Shown: piece after piece, positions 1 to 8,334 of the stretch
Layout: the number at the start of each line of letters is the position of its first letter
How positions within the stretch are numbered: the first letter of the stretch is position 1
Assembly (NCBI GenBank): GCA_030628155.1
Contig: DAOVRL010000023.1
Coordinates: forward strand, 1 to 34,985
Length of the DNA: 34,985 nt
Reading direction: 5' to 3'
From: DAOVRL01 sp023128595
GTDB lineage: Bacteria > Planctomycetota > Phycisphaerae > Sedimentisphaerales > Anaerobacaceae
Program-made: the position numbers and the translations under genes
Notes under the pieces: generated by a model
Database searches by the model: none
What the model was told of the DNA's origin: nothing
Seen by the model: the letters and a program-made list of their open reading frames with translations, nothing else

Positions 1-149
1 GCTGTAGCCCTTTCAAAAAGGCATTTATAGTAGTTCCTCTCCCCTCGCAGCGACCGGTTTTCTTGCAGCAGATGCTGCAAATCGAGCCCTTCGCCCACCG
101 CCATCGCCTGCTGGTTACCACAGCTGTTTTCTTGTGTAACGGCTATCAT
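1..149 (-). CDS. Probable IS66-type transposase, N-terminal part, cut by window edge
   Basis: A minus-strand frame opens with ATG at 147-149 and runs off the left edge of the window without a stop (49 complete codons). It has a helical, Leu/Glu-rich pattern with the piece LLQENRSLRGERNYYKCLFE. From memory this resembles the coiled-coil N-terminus of IS66-family transposases found in Planctomycetes (leucine-rich helix, then a Y-Y/W-K-x-L/M-x-x-R-A segment before the zinc finger). The same frame is open upstream to a stop at 195-197, with no clear Shine-Dalgarno site before the ATG. The catalytic DDE part would lie outside the window, so the family call is tentative. If right, the element border lies just upstream of the damaged rloB-like gene. 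Confidence 0.4.
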   Translation of the reverse strand, partial: MIAVTQENSCGNQQAMAVGEGLDLQHLLQENRSLRGERNYYKCLFERAT

Positions 150-312
150 GTCGGCAAATATAGCATGGTGCCAGGTCCGTGTCCCGTTTAATCTTTAGAA
201 ATGACAAAAAAAATATAGCGCTAGTAACGGGTTGGACGAATATTTACAATCCAACCGCATTTTGCGCCCATAGCGCTTTCGCGATAGGGCCGGAGTCGGT
301 GGGCCAACGCGA
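150..312. other. Short noncoding gap between IS-like ORF and rloB remnant
   Basis: No convincing coding frame, RNA gene or promoter was recognised here. The stretch is AT-rich around 195-250 (an A-run and TATAGCGC). In the rloB frame there is an open segment from 274 to 312, after a stop at 271-273, that contains no usable start codon. The left border of the presumed mobile element probably falls in this interval, but no clear terminal inverted repeat can be identified with only one end visible. Confidence 0.4.
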
Positions 313-935
313 ATGCGAAGAACGCGGCCGATCAAGAGGACCGTTCTAATCGTCGGCGAGGGCCGGCAGACTGAGCCGAACTCTTCCGGGAGTTTAGGCT
401 GGAAAGCACCGTGAGCGAGCGGTTCTCCGTGACGGTGAAGAAAGAACATGGGAGGTCGCCTGAAGCCGTACTTGCAGAGGCCCTGCGTTACAAAGAGCAG
501 GCTGAGAATCGTGGGGAGTATTACGACGAGGTGTGGTGTGTGCTTGATGTTGAAGGACCCGGTAAGCGCGAGTCCCTGGAACGAACTGCGATAGAGGCTC
601 AACGCAATGGTATTACGCTTTGTCTATCTAACCCGTGTTTTGAGGTCTGGTTGCTGGCCCATTTTGTGAGGGAGTCCAGAGTGCACAATGGGTGCGATTC
701 TGTCATACGGCGGCTCAACCCTCATTGGTGCCGCCTTTGCAGGCAGGACTATCGCAAGAATGACGAGCAGCTATATGCGCGGATCTCTAATCTCACGGCG
801 GACGCGATTGATAACGCAAGGTTGGTGCGGGAGACTGACCATGGCGATATTGCGAGTACCGCCGATGCTAATTCCTCGACGGAAGTGTACAGGTTAGTGA
901 GTCACCTGCTCAGAGCGATTGATTCGAGTAATTGA
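313..935 (+). pseudogene. rloB: RloB-like abortive-infection protein, broken by a one-base frameshift
   Basis: Two frames together spell one RloB-domain protein of about 208 residues. The first runs from ATG 313 and gives RTVLIVGEGRQTEPN, the usual RloB N-terminal motif (hydrophobic strand, G-E-G, T-E-P-N). The motif should continue Y-F, but the frame is lost at 382/383. The second frame resumes with F-R-E-F-R-L from 384 and continues to the stop at 933-935, including the family hallmark LSNPCFEVWLLAHF near the middle. Restoring one base (aac t[a]c ttc) joins them exactly. RloB proteins have a TOPRIM-like fold and usually sit beside an AAA ATPase (RloA) or within type I restriction loci; no such partner is visible. 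A GTG at 411 could start a shorter product lacking the N-terminal motif. Real decay and sequencing error are both possible. Confidence 0.75.
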
Positions 936-970
936 CACGCGTGTTTGGAGCACTTCGAGTTGAGGGTAGG

Positions 971-1792
971 TTACAGCATCAGCAGGCTTATGGCCATTAT
1001 TAGCATTCCTGCTACTATTCCTCCGATGACGAGGTGTCCGTGGCCGTAGCGGTGGGCCATTGGGAGCAGCTCGTCGAGGGAGATGTATATCATCACTCCC
1101 GCGATAAAGGCCAGCAGCGCTGCGAGCAGGGTGGGCGTCAGGAAGGGCATTAGTATGAGATAGCCTATAATTGCCCCGACCGGTTCCGAGAGCCCCGAGA
1201 GGAAGGAATAGAAGAAGGCCTTGTTCTTGTTGTTGGTGGCGAAGAAGATCGGCACGGAGACGGCGATTCCCTCGGGGATGTTGTGAATTGCGATTGCGAT
1301 AGCGATGAATACGCCGAGCTTGAGGTCGCCGAGTGCGGCTGCGAAGGTGGCCAGGCCCTCGGGGAAGTTGTGGATGGCGATGGCTAATGCAGTCATCAGG
1401 CCTGTCCGCATCAGCTTACTGCCGGCCGGTCGGGCGGTTGGCTCGTCGAGTCCTGCGTACTCGTGGGGATTTTCCTGCTCCGGCACGAGCAAATCTATCA
1501 CGGCCATAACTGCTATGCCGATAAAGAATGCGGCGAGCGCCCAGACCTTGGCCAAAAACTCACCGCAAACCTTGCCGAGGTCATCAATTGCGCCGGGCAG
1601 CAGCTCCATAAACGATATGTAAATCATCACCCCGGCCGAGAGGCCCAGCGAGAAGGACAGATAGACTATCTTCGGCTTTTTGATGAAATACGCGATGCCG
1701 CTGCCTATTCCCGTCGAAAGTCCCGCGACTAACGTAAGCAGCAAAGCGAGATTTACATTCTCCGACACATCCGCACTTGCCATCACATCCAT
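971..1792 (-). CDS. zupT: ZIP-family zinc/divalent metal transporter (ZupT-like)
   Basis: Inner-membrane importer of zinc and other divalent metals, ZIP superfamily. The protein (273 residues from this start) has about eight hydrophobic segments and the two signature metal-binding helices: HNFPEGLATF and, about 30 residues later, HNIPEGIAVS. Length matches ZupT (about 260-270). I chose the ATG at 1790-1792 because a GGGG stretch lies 7 nt upstream on the coding strand. The frame extends to a TTG at 1879, but those 29 residues are not hydrophobic and have no counterpart in the family. The gene is alone on the minus strand and diverges from the beta-helix gene; the 218 bp between them must hold both promoters. 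No metal-responsive operator was recognised. Confidence 0.9.
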   Translation of the reverse strand: MDVMASADVSENVNLALLLTLVAGLSTGIGSGIAYFIKKPKIVYLSFSLGLSAGVMIYISFMELLPGAIDDLGKVCGEFLAKVWALAAFFIGIAVMAVIDLLVPEQENPHEYAGLDEPTARPAGSKLMRTGLMTALAIAIHNFPEGLATFAAALGDLKLGVFIAIAIAIHNIPEGIAVSVPIFFATNNKNKAFFYSFLSGLSEPVGAIIGYLILMPFLTPTLLAALLAFIAGVMIYISLDELLPMAHRYGHGHLVIGGIVAGMLIMAISLLML

Positions 1793-2010
1793 AATCGACC
1801 CCAATTGCTCAACAGCCGAAGCGAAGCAGAGCTTAGCTCGTCCGCTCAATATTTTGGCGGCGCCCGGCGATTCGGGCAAGATCGTTTTTCAATCGTCTCA
1901 GTAGCTGCGGCTGAATTTTGTTCTTCACAGTTTGCGCCCCTTTTGCTAAAAGTAATATCGGCTTGTCGCCCACTTTTTAATCAGTCTGATAAACCGGCAT
2001 AGGAGCTAAA

Positions 2011-3948
2011 ATGGAAGAGATTCGACACTGGAGAAGCTGCGTTTTGGTGATGGTTCTTGCGGGACAAATTGGTTTGTCGTCTGTTTTTGCTGCTCAGGGC
2101 GGTAGTGGCGAATCCGCGGCGTACTTTGTCGGCCCGAACGGCAGCGATTCCTGGTCCGGCCGGGCGCCCACGCCCAACGCCGAGGGCACGGACGGGCCGT
2201 TTGCCACGCTCGGCGCCGCCTGCGAAGCGGCCCGAAAGCTCGGTACACGGTGGCGCAGGATAGTCGTCCAGGCCGGGCGGTACTTTCTCGATAAACCGGT
2301 CGTGCTGACCGACAAAGACACCGGGCTTGCCATAGAGGCGGCACCGGGTGCGAAGGTCCATCTTATTGGCGGTCGGAAGGTCGTCGGCTGGAAGAAGGAC
2401 GGGGCGAAGTTCTACTCGGCTGCCTTGGCTGGCGTTAAAGACCGAAAGTGGGACTTCCGGGCACTCGTGGTGAATGGCCGCTACTGCCGGCGCGCCCGCC
2501 TGCCCCAAGAGGGCGCCTTCAGGCACGAAAGCTCCTTCAATGTCCCCTGGATGACATCGACCGGCGGCGGATGGAAGCGCAAACCCACGAACGAGGAGCT
2601 GACCACGCTGAAGTACCGGCCTGAGGACCTCGGTGATTGGCTCGACGTCAACAATGCGGAAATCACTGTCTATCACATGTGGGACGAGTCGCTCATCGGC
2701 CTGGCGGGTATGGACACGAAATCCAACACTCTGACCTTCTCCAGTCCCACGGGGCATCCACCCGGCGCATTCGGCGTCAAGAAGTACGTCGTCTGGAACG
2801 TCCGGCAGGGGATGACGGAGGCCGGCCGGTGGTATCTCGACCGCACGGCAGGCAAGGTTGTTTATTGGCCGTTGCCCGGCGAGGATATGAGCGAGGCGGA
2901 GGTTTTCGCCCCGGTCATCGAATCGATCATCAAGATTCAGAGTGGCAGTGACATTACGATCAGGGGTCTGACGCTCTCGGTGACGACCACGCCGCTCAAG
3001 GCCGGCGGCTTCGGCGCAGGCAGGTTCGATGGAGCGATCTCGGTTTCCTCTGATAAGAACTGTCAACTGGTTGACCTTGAGATCCTCAACGTCGGCGGCC
3101 AAGGCGTCAAGGCCTCGGGCACGCGCGTTGTCGTCGAGAGATGTCACGTCCACCACACCGGCGCCTGCGGGATCAAGTGCAGCGGGACGGCGGTCGTTGT
3201 CAGCGACAATCACATCCACGACATCGGTCTTACCTATCCGAGCGCACTTGCGCTGCAGGGCGGCGGCAAAGATAGCCAATACAGTCATAATGAAATCCAC
3301 GATGCGCCCTACACGGCCATCAATTGCGGAGGAGAGAATAACCGCATCGAGCACAATCTGATCTATCGCGCTATGTTGGAGCTGCACGACGGCGGCGGGA
3401 TTTATTGCTTCGCCGGCAAGAACCTGGTGCTTCGCGGCAACTTCATCCGCGACATAGTCGATACCGGCGGCTACGGCGCATCGGCCTATTACCTGGATGA
3501 GCGGTCGGAGAATTGTCTTGTCGAGGGCAATCTGTCGGTCGGTATCGTTCGCCCGTCGCACAACCACATGGCCAAGAATAACACCATCCGTAACAATGTT
3601 TTTATCAGTGACGGAGATACAAGACTCACATTCCCCAGGTCGTCGGGCTACACTTTCGAGAGAAACGTCCTTGTCGCGCAAGGCAAGATCGTTTTTGATA
3701 ATCCTGATGCAATTACGACGTGGAAGAATAATTGCCTGTTCAGCCAGGCAGGCAACGTCGAGGGTAACAAGCTCGATAGGTACAGCAAGAAAGGGACTTC
3801 CGAATTAGAGCCGGACGCTGGAAATGTGTTCGCCGATCCGCTTCTTATCGAGTTCGGCAAGGGGGTGGTCAGATTCGCTCCGGGCTCGCCGGCGGCCAGC
3901 CTCGGCATAAAGCCAATCGACGTCAGCAGTGCGGGCCCGCGTCGGTGA
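2011..3948 (+). CDS. Secreted right-handed beta-helix protein, GH141-like
   Basis: A 645-residue exported protein. Residues 1-27 form a Sec signal peptide (R7/R9, a hydrophobic core, then VFAA). Residues 37-70 carry the opening common to secreted parallel beta-helix enzymes (YFVGPNGSDSWSG, then DGPFATL). Around 148-165 is ALVVNGRYCRRARLPQEG and around 272-291 WYLDRTAGKVVYWPLPGED; this pairing recalls family GH141 (alpha-L-fucosidase/xylanase type). Residues 310-560 are repetitive N-x-I/V and G-x-x-N beta-helix rungs. Start: ATG with AGGAG 5 nt upstream. It lies two genes upstream of four sulfatases, which fits work on a sulfated polysaccharide. The beta-helix fold and secretion are firm; GH141 membership and substrate are inferred. 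Confidence 0.82.
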   Translation: MEEIRHWRSCVLVMVLAGQIGLSSVFAAQGGSGESAAYFVGPNGSDSWSGRAPTPNAEGTDGPFATLGAACEAARKLGTRWRRIVVQAGRYFLDKPVVLTDKDTGLAIEAAPGAKVHLIGGRKVVGWKKDGAKFYSAALAGVKDRKWDFRALVVNGRYCRRARLPQEGAFRHESSFNVPWMTSTGGGWKRKPTNEELTTLKYRPEDLGDWLDVNNAEITVYHMWDESLIGLAGMDTKSNTLTFSSPTGHPPGAFGVKKYVVWNVRQGMTEAGRWYLDRTAGKVVYWPLPGEDMSEAEVFAPVIESIIKIQSGSDITIRGLTLSVTTTPLKAGGFGAGRFDGAISVSSDKNCQLVDLEILNVGGQGVKASGTRVVVERCHVHHTGACGIKCSGTAVVVSDNHIHDIGLTYPSALALQGGGKDSQYSHNEIHDAPYTAINCGGENNRIEHNLIYRAMLELHDGGGIYCFAGKNLVLRGNFIRDIVDTGGYGASAYYLDERSENCLVEGNLSVGIVRPSHNHMAKNNTIRNNVFISDGDTRLTFPRSSGYTFERNVLVAQGKIVFDNPDAITTWKNNCLFSQAGNVEGNKLDRYSKKGTSELEPDAGNVFADPLLIEFGKGVVRFAPGSPAASLGIKPIDVSSAGPRR

Positions 3949-4073
3949 AGCATCGATAAGGCGGGCACAATCGAGCCGCAGCGTAGGGATTTTGCTATTG
4001 ACGGCTCGTCCGGCCTTTGCTAAAAGGGAAGTCGTGTCAGGTCAAAGAAAACTTTATTGAAAGGTATTTGACA

Positions 4074-4505
4074 ATGGCGAAGAAGGAGAAACCCCCGGAA
4101 GAGGCGGAAGAATACACCAGCGATGAGTCAACCGCATCGCCCGCGGAAGATCAAGCTGAAGAAGTCAGCAGGGAGACCCGTCAGTGGGCCATGCTCTGTC
4201 ATCTGGCCGGGTTGGCCTGGATGGTGTGCTGGATAGCACCGGTCGTAGGCGGGGTGATCGGCACGTTGATTATCTGGCAGATCAAGAAGGACGACCATCC
4301 GTACATCGATGCGCACGGCAAGCGGGCGTTCAACTTTCAGCTTTCGATGCTGATATATGCGGCGGGCCTTTGTGTTACAGTTATTGGCATTTTCCTGCTG
4401 CCGGTTGTTGCTGTTCTGGATGTCGTCTTTACGCTTATTGCCGCCATCAGGGCCAACAATGGTCGCGACTACAGTTATCCGTTGAGCATCGAATTCGTAA
4501 AATAG
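4074..4505 (+). CDS. DUF4870 (Tic20-like) small membrane protein
   Basis: A 143-residue protein with a charged, Glu/Lys-rich N-terminus (about 45 residues) and three hydrophobic segments. It carries the DUF4870 pattern: W-A-M-L-C-H-L-A-G near residue 48, a glycine-rich membrane helix, I-I-W-Q-I-K-K-D, then H-G-K-R-A-F-N-F-Q. The function of the family is unknown; related domains occur in the chloroplast import component Tic20. The start at ATG 4074 is supported by AAGG 9 nt upstream; an in-frame upstream start at 4017 adds 19 residues with no SD. It lies between the beta-helix gene and a second small membrane protein. A hairpin with a short T-run follows at 4510. Confidence 0.8.
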   Translation: MAKKEKPPEEAEEYTSDESTASPAEDQAEEVSRETRQWAMLCHLAGLAWMVCWIAPVVGGVIGTLIIWQIKKDDHPYIDAHGKRAFNFQLSMLIYAAGLCVTVIGIFLLPVVAVLDVVFTLIAAIRANNGRDYSYPLSIEFVK

Positions 4506-4509
4506 GACT

Positions 4510-4535
4510 CTCGGCTGCAGGAGCCGGGGAGTTTT
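4510..4535 (+). terminator. Putative intrinsic terminator after the DUF4870 gene
   Basis: CTCGGCT (4510-4516), a 5-nt loop, and AGCCGGG (4522-4528) form a seven-pair stem with one G-T wobble. GAG and then a four-T run follow. It sits 4 bp past the stop codon. The T-tract is short, so termination may be partial. Confidence 0.4.
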
Positions 4536-4592
4536 CGTGAGCATGTCTTTACGGCGTGCGGCTCACATAGAAACGCCATACTCAATGCCGTT

Positions 4593-4940
4593 ATGCGATT
4601 AGTCATCAAGGTTATCATTAGTCTTTGCGTAATAACGCTGTGTAGCTGGATAGTTACCAAGCAGAAGCTGCCCGCGCTTGCTGGCCTGATTGCGGTGATG
4701 CCGCTGACCGGCCTTATCGTGCTTATCTGGGTGTATATGGATAATCCGGGCAACGTCCAGGTATTGACCGACTACACAAAAGGGGCTTTGTTCGGCATTG
4801 TCCCGAGCATCCTGTTTTTCCTTGTGGCTTTTATATGTTTTCGAAGGCATCTGCCGTTGTGGATTGTGCTTTGCGCGAGTTTTGCGGTCTGGTTTGCAGG
4901 CGCGTTTGTGCATCAGTTACTGCTCGGCAAGCCGAGTTAG
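4593..4940 (+). CDS. Small four-helix membrane protein, DUF3147/GlpM-like
   Basis: A 115-residue, very hydrophobic protein with about four transmembrane helices and short loops. The pattern L-P-A-L-A-G-L-I-A-V-M-P-L-T followed by a helix ending L-I-W-V-Y resembles the DUF3147/GlpM-like family as I remember it. No enzymatic motif is visible. No strong SD precedes the ATG. It ends 29 bp before the first sulfatase start and may be cotranscribed with it. Physiological role unknown; the link to the sulfatases rests on position alone. Confidence 0.6.
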   Translation: MRLVIKVIISLCVITLCSWIVTKQKLPALAGLIAVMPLTGLIVLIWVYMDNPGNVQVLTDYTKGALFGIVPSILFFLVAFICFRRHLPLWIVLCASFAVWFAGAFVHQLLLGKPS

Positions 4941-4969
4941 CAGATTGATTTATTGGAGGACACCTTTTT

Positions 4970-6352
4970 ATGAAACCGAGAATGAACCGGCGGGAATTTG
5001 TCAAGGCTGTGGGCGCCGGAGCGGTGTCGCTCGGCGTCTGGGGCTGCGCCGGCCCCGACGAGGCGAACGCGAAGAAGGCCCCTGTGAAAAAACCCAACTT
5101 CGTTGTCATATTCTGCGATGATCTGGGGTACGGCGATATCGGCAGCTACGGGCATCCGACGATTCGCACGCCGAACCTCGACCGGATGGCCGCAGAGGGA
5201 CAGAAGTGGACCAATTTCTACGCGGCGGCCAGCGTCTGCACGCCCAGCCGGGCGGCGCTATTGACCGGTCGGCTGCCGATACGCAGCGGGATGTGCAGCG
5301 ATAAGCGCCGTGTGCTGTTCCCGAATTCGGCGAGCGGGCTGCCGGAAAGTGAAGTCACCATCGCCGAAGCGCTCAAGGGCGAAGGCTACGCCACCGCGTG
5401 CGTCGGCAAGTGGCACTTGGGACATCTGCCGCAGTACCTGCCGACCCGCCACGGCTTCGATTCATACTTCGGCATCCCCTACAGCAACGATATGAGGCCG
5501 ACGCCCCTTCTGGAAAACGAAAAGACAATCGAGGAGCCGGCGGACCAGACGACTATCACCAAACGCTACACGGAAAAGGCCGTTGCCTTTATCGAAAAGA
5601 ACAAGAGCAAGCCCTTTTTTCTGTACTTCGCGCACACGTTCCCGCACGTTCCGCTTTTTGCCTCGAAGGCCTTCAAGGGCAAAAGCCCCCGCGGGCTGTA
5701 CGGCGACGTCGTGGAGGAGCTCGACTGGAGCGTTGGGTGGATACTGGATACGCTGTGCCGGCTCAAGCTCGCCGAGAACACGCTGGTTCTATTCACCAGC
5801 GATAACGGGCCGTGGCTGATTATGAAGCTCAACGGCGGCTCAGCCGGCCTGCTGCGCGAGGGCAAGGGCTGTACCTTTGACGGCGGGATGCGCGAGCCGT
5901 TTATCGCCTGGTGGCCGGGCCGAATCAAATCGGGCCGGACCATCCAGGATATGGGCAGCACGCTGGACTTTCTGCCGACCATCCTGTCGCTGGCCGGCGC
6001 CGAGGCGCCGACCGACCGCGTGCTCGACGGCGTGGATATCTCGCCGGCCCTTCTGGGCAAGGGCCCCAGCGGCCGCGATGTGATGTTCTTCTACCGCGGC
6101 GCCAAGCTCTACGCCGTCCGCAAAGGCCCCTACAAGGCGCACTACATCACCAAGCCGGCCTACGGCAAAGGCCAGGAGACCAAACACGATCCGCCGCTGC
6201 TCTATCACCTCGACCACGACCCCTCCGAGAAGTTCAACATAGCCCAGAAGAATCCCGAGATAATCGCACAGATCCGCAAGGAGGTCGCTCTGCACTTAGC
6301 GAACCTCAAGCCCGGCGAGGACCAGTTGGCCAAGACCATCAAGCGCAACTGA
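4970..6352 (+). CDS. Tat-exported lipoprotein sulfatase 1 (S1 family)
   Basis: A 460-residue sulfatase of the alkaline-phosphatase superfamily. Residues 6-26 form a twin-arginine leader (NRREFVK, then a hydrophobic stretch to GVWGC), suggesting Tat export and possible lipid attachment at Cys26. Metal-binding Asp50-Asp51 lie in FCDDLGYGD. The sulfatase signature is C90-T-P-S-R; Cys90 would be converted to formylglycine. Later features include H-H-free substrate loops, VGKWHLG, and SDNGPW for the second metal-binding site. GGAGG lies 10 nt before the ATG. It is the first of four sulfatases on this strand and resembles the fourth most closely (shared YFG-I/L-PYSNDM and HVPLF segments). The exact sulfated substrate cannot be read from sequence. 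Confidence 0.92.
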   Translation: MKPRMNRREFVKAVGAGAVSLGVWGCAGPDEANAKKAPVKKPNFVVIFCDDLGYGDIGSYGHPTIRTPNLDRMAAEGQKWTNFYAAASVCTPSRAALLTGRLPIRSGMCSDKRRVLFPNSASGLPESEVTIAEALKGEGYATACVGKWHLGHLPQYLPTRHGFDSYFGIPYSNDMRPTPLLENEKTIEEPADQTTITKRYTEKAVAFIEKNKSKPFFLYFAHTFPHVPLFASKAFKGKSPRGLYGDVVEELDWSVGWILDTLCRLKLAENTLVLFTSDNGPWLIMKLNGGSAGLLREGKGCTFDGGMREPFIAWWPGRIKSGRTIQDMGSTLDFLPTILSLAGAEAPTDRVLDGVDISPALLGKGPSGRDVMFFYRGAKLYAVRKGPYKAHYITKPAYGKGQETKHDPPLLYHLDHDPSEKFNIAQKNPEIIAQIRKEVALHLANLKPGEDQLAKTIKRN

Positions 6353-6385
6353 TGCTAAGAAGAAATGACGAAAGGAACCAACACT

Positions 6386-7711
6386 ATGGGAACAAAAACC
6401 GACCGACGCCAATTCATTAAAGCATTGGGCTTAGGTGCGGCGTCGCTGGCGATGCCGGGGTGCCTGGGCGCTGCTTCGCGGACTTCACGTAAGGCCCGTG
6501 CCCGCAAGCCTAACGTTATTGTGATTATGGCCGACGACTTAGGCTATGAGTGTCTGGGCTGCTACGGCAGCAAATCGTACAAGACGCCCACCCTCGATGA
6601 GCTGGCCGCGACCGGCGTGCGATTCGAGCACGGTTATTCACAGCCGCTCTGCACGCCGTCGCGTGTGAAGATTATGACCGGCCGGTCGAACTTCCGGAAC
6701 TATACGGTATTTGGGGCGTTGGGGCCGAAGGAAAAGACATTCGGCCATCTTGCCAAGAGCGCCGGTTACGCGACGTGTATCGTAGGCAAATGGCAGTTGG
6801 CCGCGCGGGACCGCGGCGTAGGTACACGTCCCGGGCCGGCCGGCTTCGACGAGCACTGTCTCTGGCAGGTTGATCGCAGGGAGTCTCGCTACAGAGACCC
6901 TGTCATCGTTCAGAACGGAAAGTACCGCGAAGATCTCCGGGGCAGGTACGGGCCGGATATTTTCTGTGAGTACGCGCTCGAGTTTATTGAGCGTAATAAG
7001 AAAAGGCCGTTTTTTCTGTACTTTCCGATGGCCCTGACGCATGCGCCCTTTGAGCCGACACCGGACACCGAAGAGTGGAAGAGCGGTAAGACCAAGAACG
7101 ACAAGAAACACTTCGCCGACATGGTCGCCTATATGGACAAGATCATAGGGCGTATGGTCCGCAAACTCGATGATGTGGGGCTGCGCGAAAATACGCTCCT
7201 TTTGTTTACCGGCGACAACGGTACGCCCAGAGGTATTACATCGGTGATGAAGGACGGTAGCATTATCAAGGGCGGCAAAGGCTCGACTACCGACGCGGGC
7301 ACACACGTTGCTCTTATTGCGAACTGGAAGGGCGCTATCCGGAGCGGGAAGGTGTGTTCGGATTTAGTGGATTTTAGCGACATTGTTCCGACAATTGCCG
7401 AGGCCGCCGGCGCTACGGTAAGCTGGGACATCGACGGACGCAGTTTTCTCCCTCAACTTCGAGGCAGGCCGGGCAATCCGAGGGACTGGATATTCATCTG
7501 GTACCGGCGCAATCCCGGTGATACGTTGTATCGCTTTGCTCGCGATAAGCGGTGGAAGCTCTACGATGTCGGCAAATACCAGCGGGCCAATAAACTCTTT
7601 GACGTATCGGCCGACGTGCTCGAAGAAAATCCAATTGGGCCGGGCCAGGTCGGCAAGCAAGCTGCCGCAGCCAGGAAAAAACTCCAGGCCGTTTTGGATT
7701 CGATGAAGTGA
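6386..7711 (+). CDS. Tat-exported lipoprotein sulfatase 2 (S1 family)
   Basis: A 441-residue sulfatase. The leader has D-R-R-Q-F-I-K followed by LGLGAASLAMPGC, a Tat signal with a likely lipobox Cys26. The core shows MADDLGYE (metal ligands), C89-T-P-S-R with formylglycine site Cys89, VGKWQLA where most relatives have GKWH-L, and TGDNGT for the second metal site. The Gln replacing His in GKWH is a visible departure at a substrate/metal-proximal position. I chose the ATG at 6386, which has AAAGGA about 9 nt upstream; a start at 6365 adds seven residues without an SD. It lies 33 bp after sulfatase 1, consistent with one transcript. Confidence 0.9.
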   Translation: MGTKTDRRQFIKALGLGAASLAMPGCLGAASRTSRKARARKPNVIVIMADDLGYECLGCYGSKSYKTPTLDELAATGVRFEHGYSQPLCTPSRVKIMTGRSNFRNYTVFGALGPKEKTFGHLAKSAGYATCIVGKWQLAARDRGVGTRPGPAGFDEHCLWQVDRRESRYRDPVIVQNGKYREDLRGRYGPDIFCEYALEFIERNKKRPFFLYFPMALTHAPFEPTPDTEEWKSGKTKNDKKHFADMVAYMDKIIGRMVRKLDDVGLRENTLLLFTGDNGTPRGITSVMKDGSIIKGGKGSTTDAGTHVALIANWKGAIRSGKVCSDLVDFSDIVPTIAEAAGATVSWDIDGRSFLPQLRGRPGNPRDWIFIWYRRNPGDTLYRFARDKRWKLYDVGKYQRANKLFDVSADVLEENPIGPGQVGKQAAAARKKLQAVLDSMK

Positions 7712-7760
7712 AAAAACACCGGCGGTATCCGGCCTCACTACAATGAAAAGGGAATTGCCC

Positions 7761-8252
7761 ATGGAACGATTCAGTAAAGACGGAAAATTGATTATTCCGC
7801 TGGCCGAGCGGAAAAAAGGCACAAAAGAAACGGACGAGGAAAAAGTGAGGTATGTTGTAACCGAAGCATACTGTCCTAACGGCTGCAGTATTATTGACGA
7901 GGAACACAAAATAAACGGCGTCCCCGGACTGCTGATTAAATTTAAGCGGCCGGGTATGGAGGGTGAATTTGTGCTTTCGGCAATTGAGGGGGATTTCGAC
8001 AAGATCATGCTCTCGGGCGAGCTCGAAGAAGGCGTAAAAGACGAATTGTACTGCCCGCACTGCGGCGTTATGTTTGAAAAGCTGGTCAACTGCAGTTGCA
8101 AACCCGATGCGGACATGGTTGTTATCGGATTAACACCCAAGCTCGATTTTAATAATGCAGTTTCGTTTTGCAATGTGACCGGGTGCACCAATGGCACCTT
8201 TATCAAGTCAGGAGACGTCATCCGACACGTGCGACTATGGGGAACAATCTGA
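7761..8252 (+). CDS. Unrecognised cysteine-rich protein inside the sulfatase operon
   Basis: A 163-residue soluble protein that I do not recognise. It has no signal peptide or membrane segment, so it is probably cytoplasmic, unlike its neighbours. Eight cysteines fall into four pairs: CPNGC, CPHC (with Gly next), CSC and CNVTGC, spread from about residue 40 to 150; the arrangement could hold two zinc ions or a metal cluster. The N-terminal half is charged (many Lys/Glu). Start: ATG 7761 has GGGA 7 nt upstream; an ATG at 7743 has none. It sits 49 bp after sulfatase 2 and 82 bp before sulfatase 3 on the same strand. A regulatory or maturation role would fit the context, but nothing in the sequence establishes one. 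Confidence 0.75.
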   Translation: MERFSKDGKLIIPLAERKKGTKETDEEKVRYVVTEAYCPNGCSIIDEEHKINGVPGLLIKFKRPGMEGEFVLSAIEGDFDKIMLSGELEEGVKDELYCPHCGVMFEKLVNCSCKPDADMVVIGLTPKLDFNNAVSFCNVTGCTNGTFIKSGDVIRHVRLWGTI

Positions 8253-8334
8253 AAATCGGGGACATAGGGGCTGTTGAAAAACGACCTGTCACGAGAATGT
8301 ATCTTAGAGCACCTTTTTGACAAGGAGAATGAAT

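Noticed and set aside
195..602. A 135-codon minus-strand frame across the rloB-like region
   Set aside because: It covers the RloB signature on the other strand and has no family resemblance.
1981..3681. A 566-codon minus-strand open frame opposite the beta-helix gene
   Set aside because: The plus strand encodes a recognisable protein with SD and signal peptide. The antisense frame is low in normal protein patterns and follows from the codon bias of the real gene.
1942..4026. TTTGCTAAAAG occurs at 1942-1952 and 4016-4026, each about 60-70 bp before a gene start
   Set aside because: A shared 11-mer is expected by chance many times in a window of this size. There is no further similarity around it, so I do not call it an operator.
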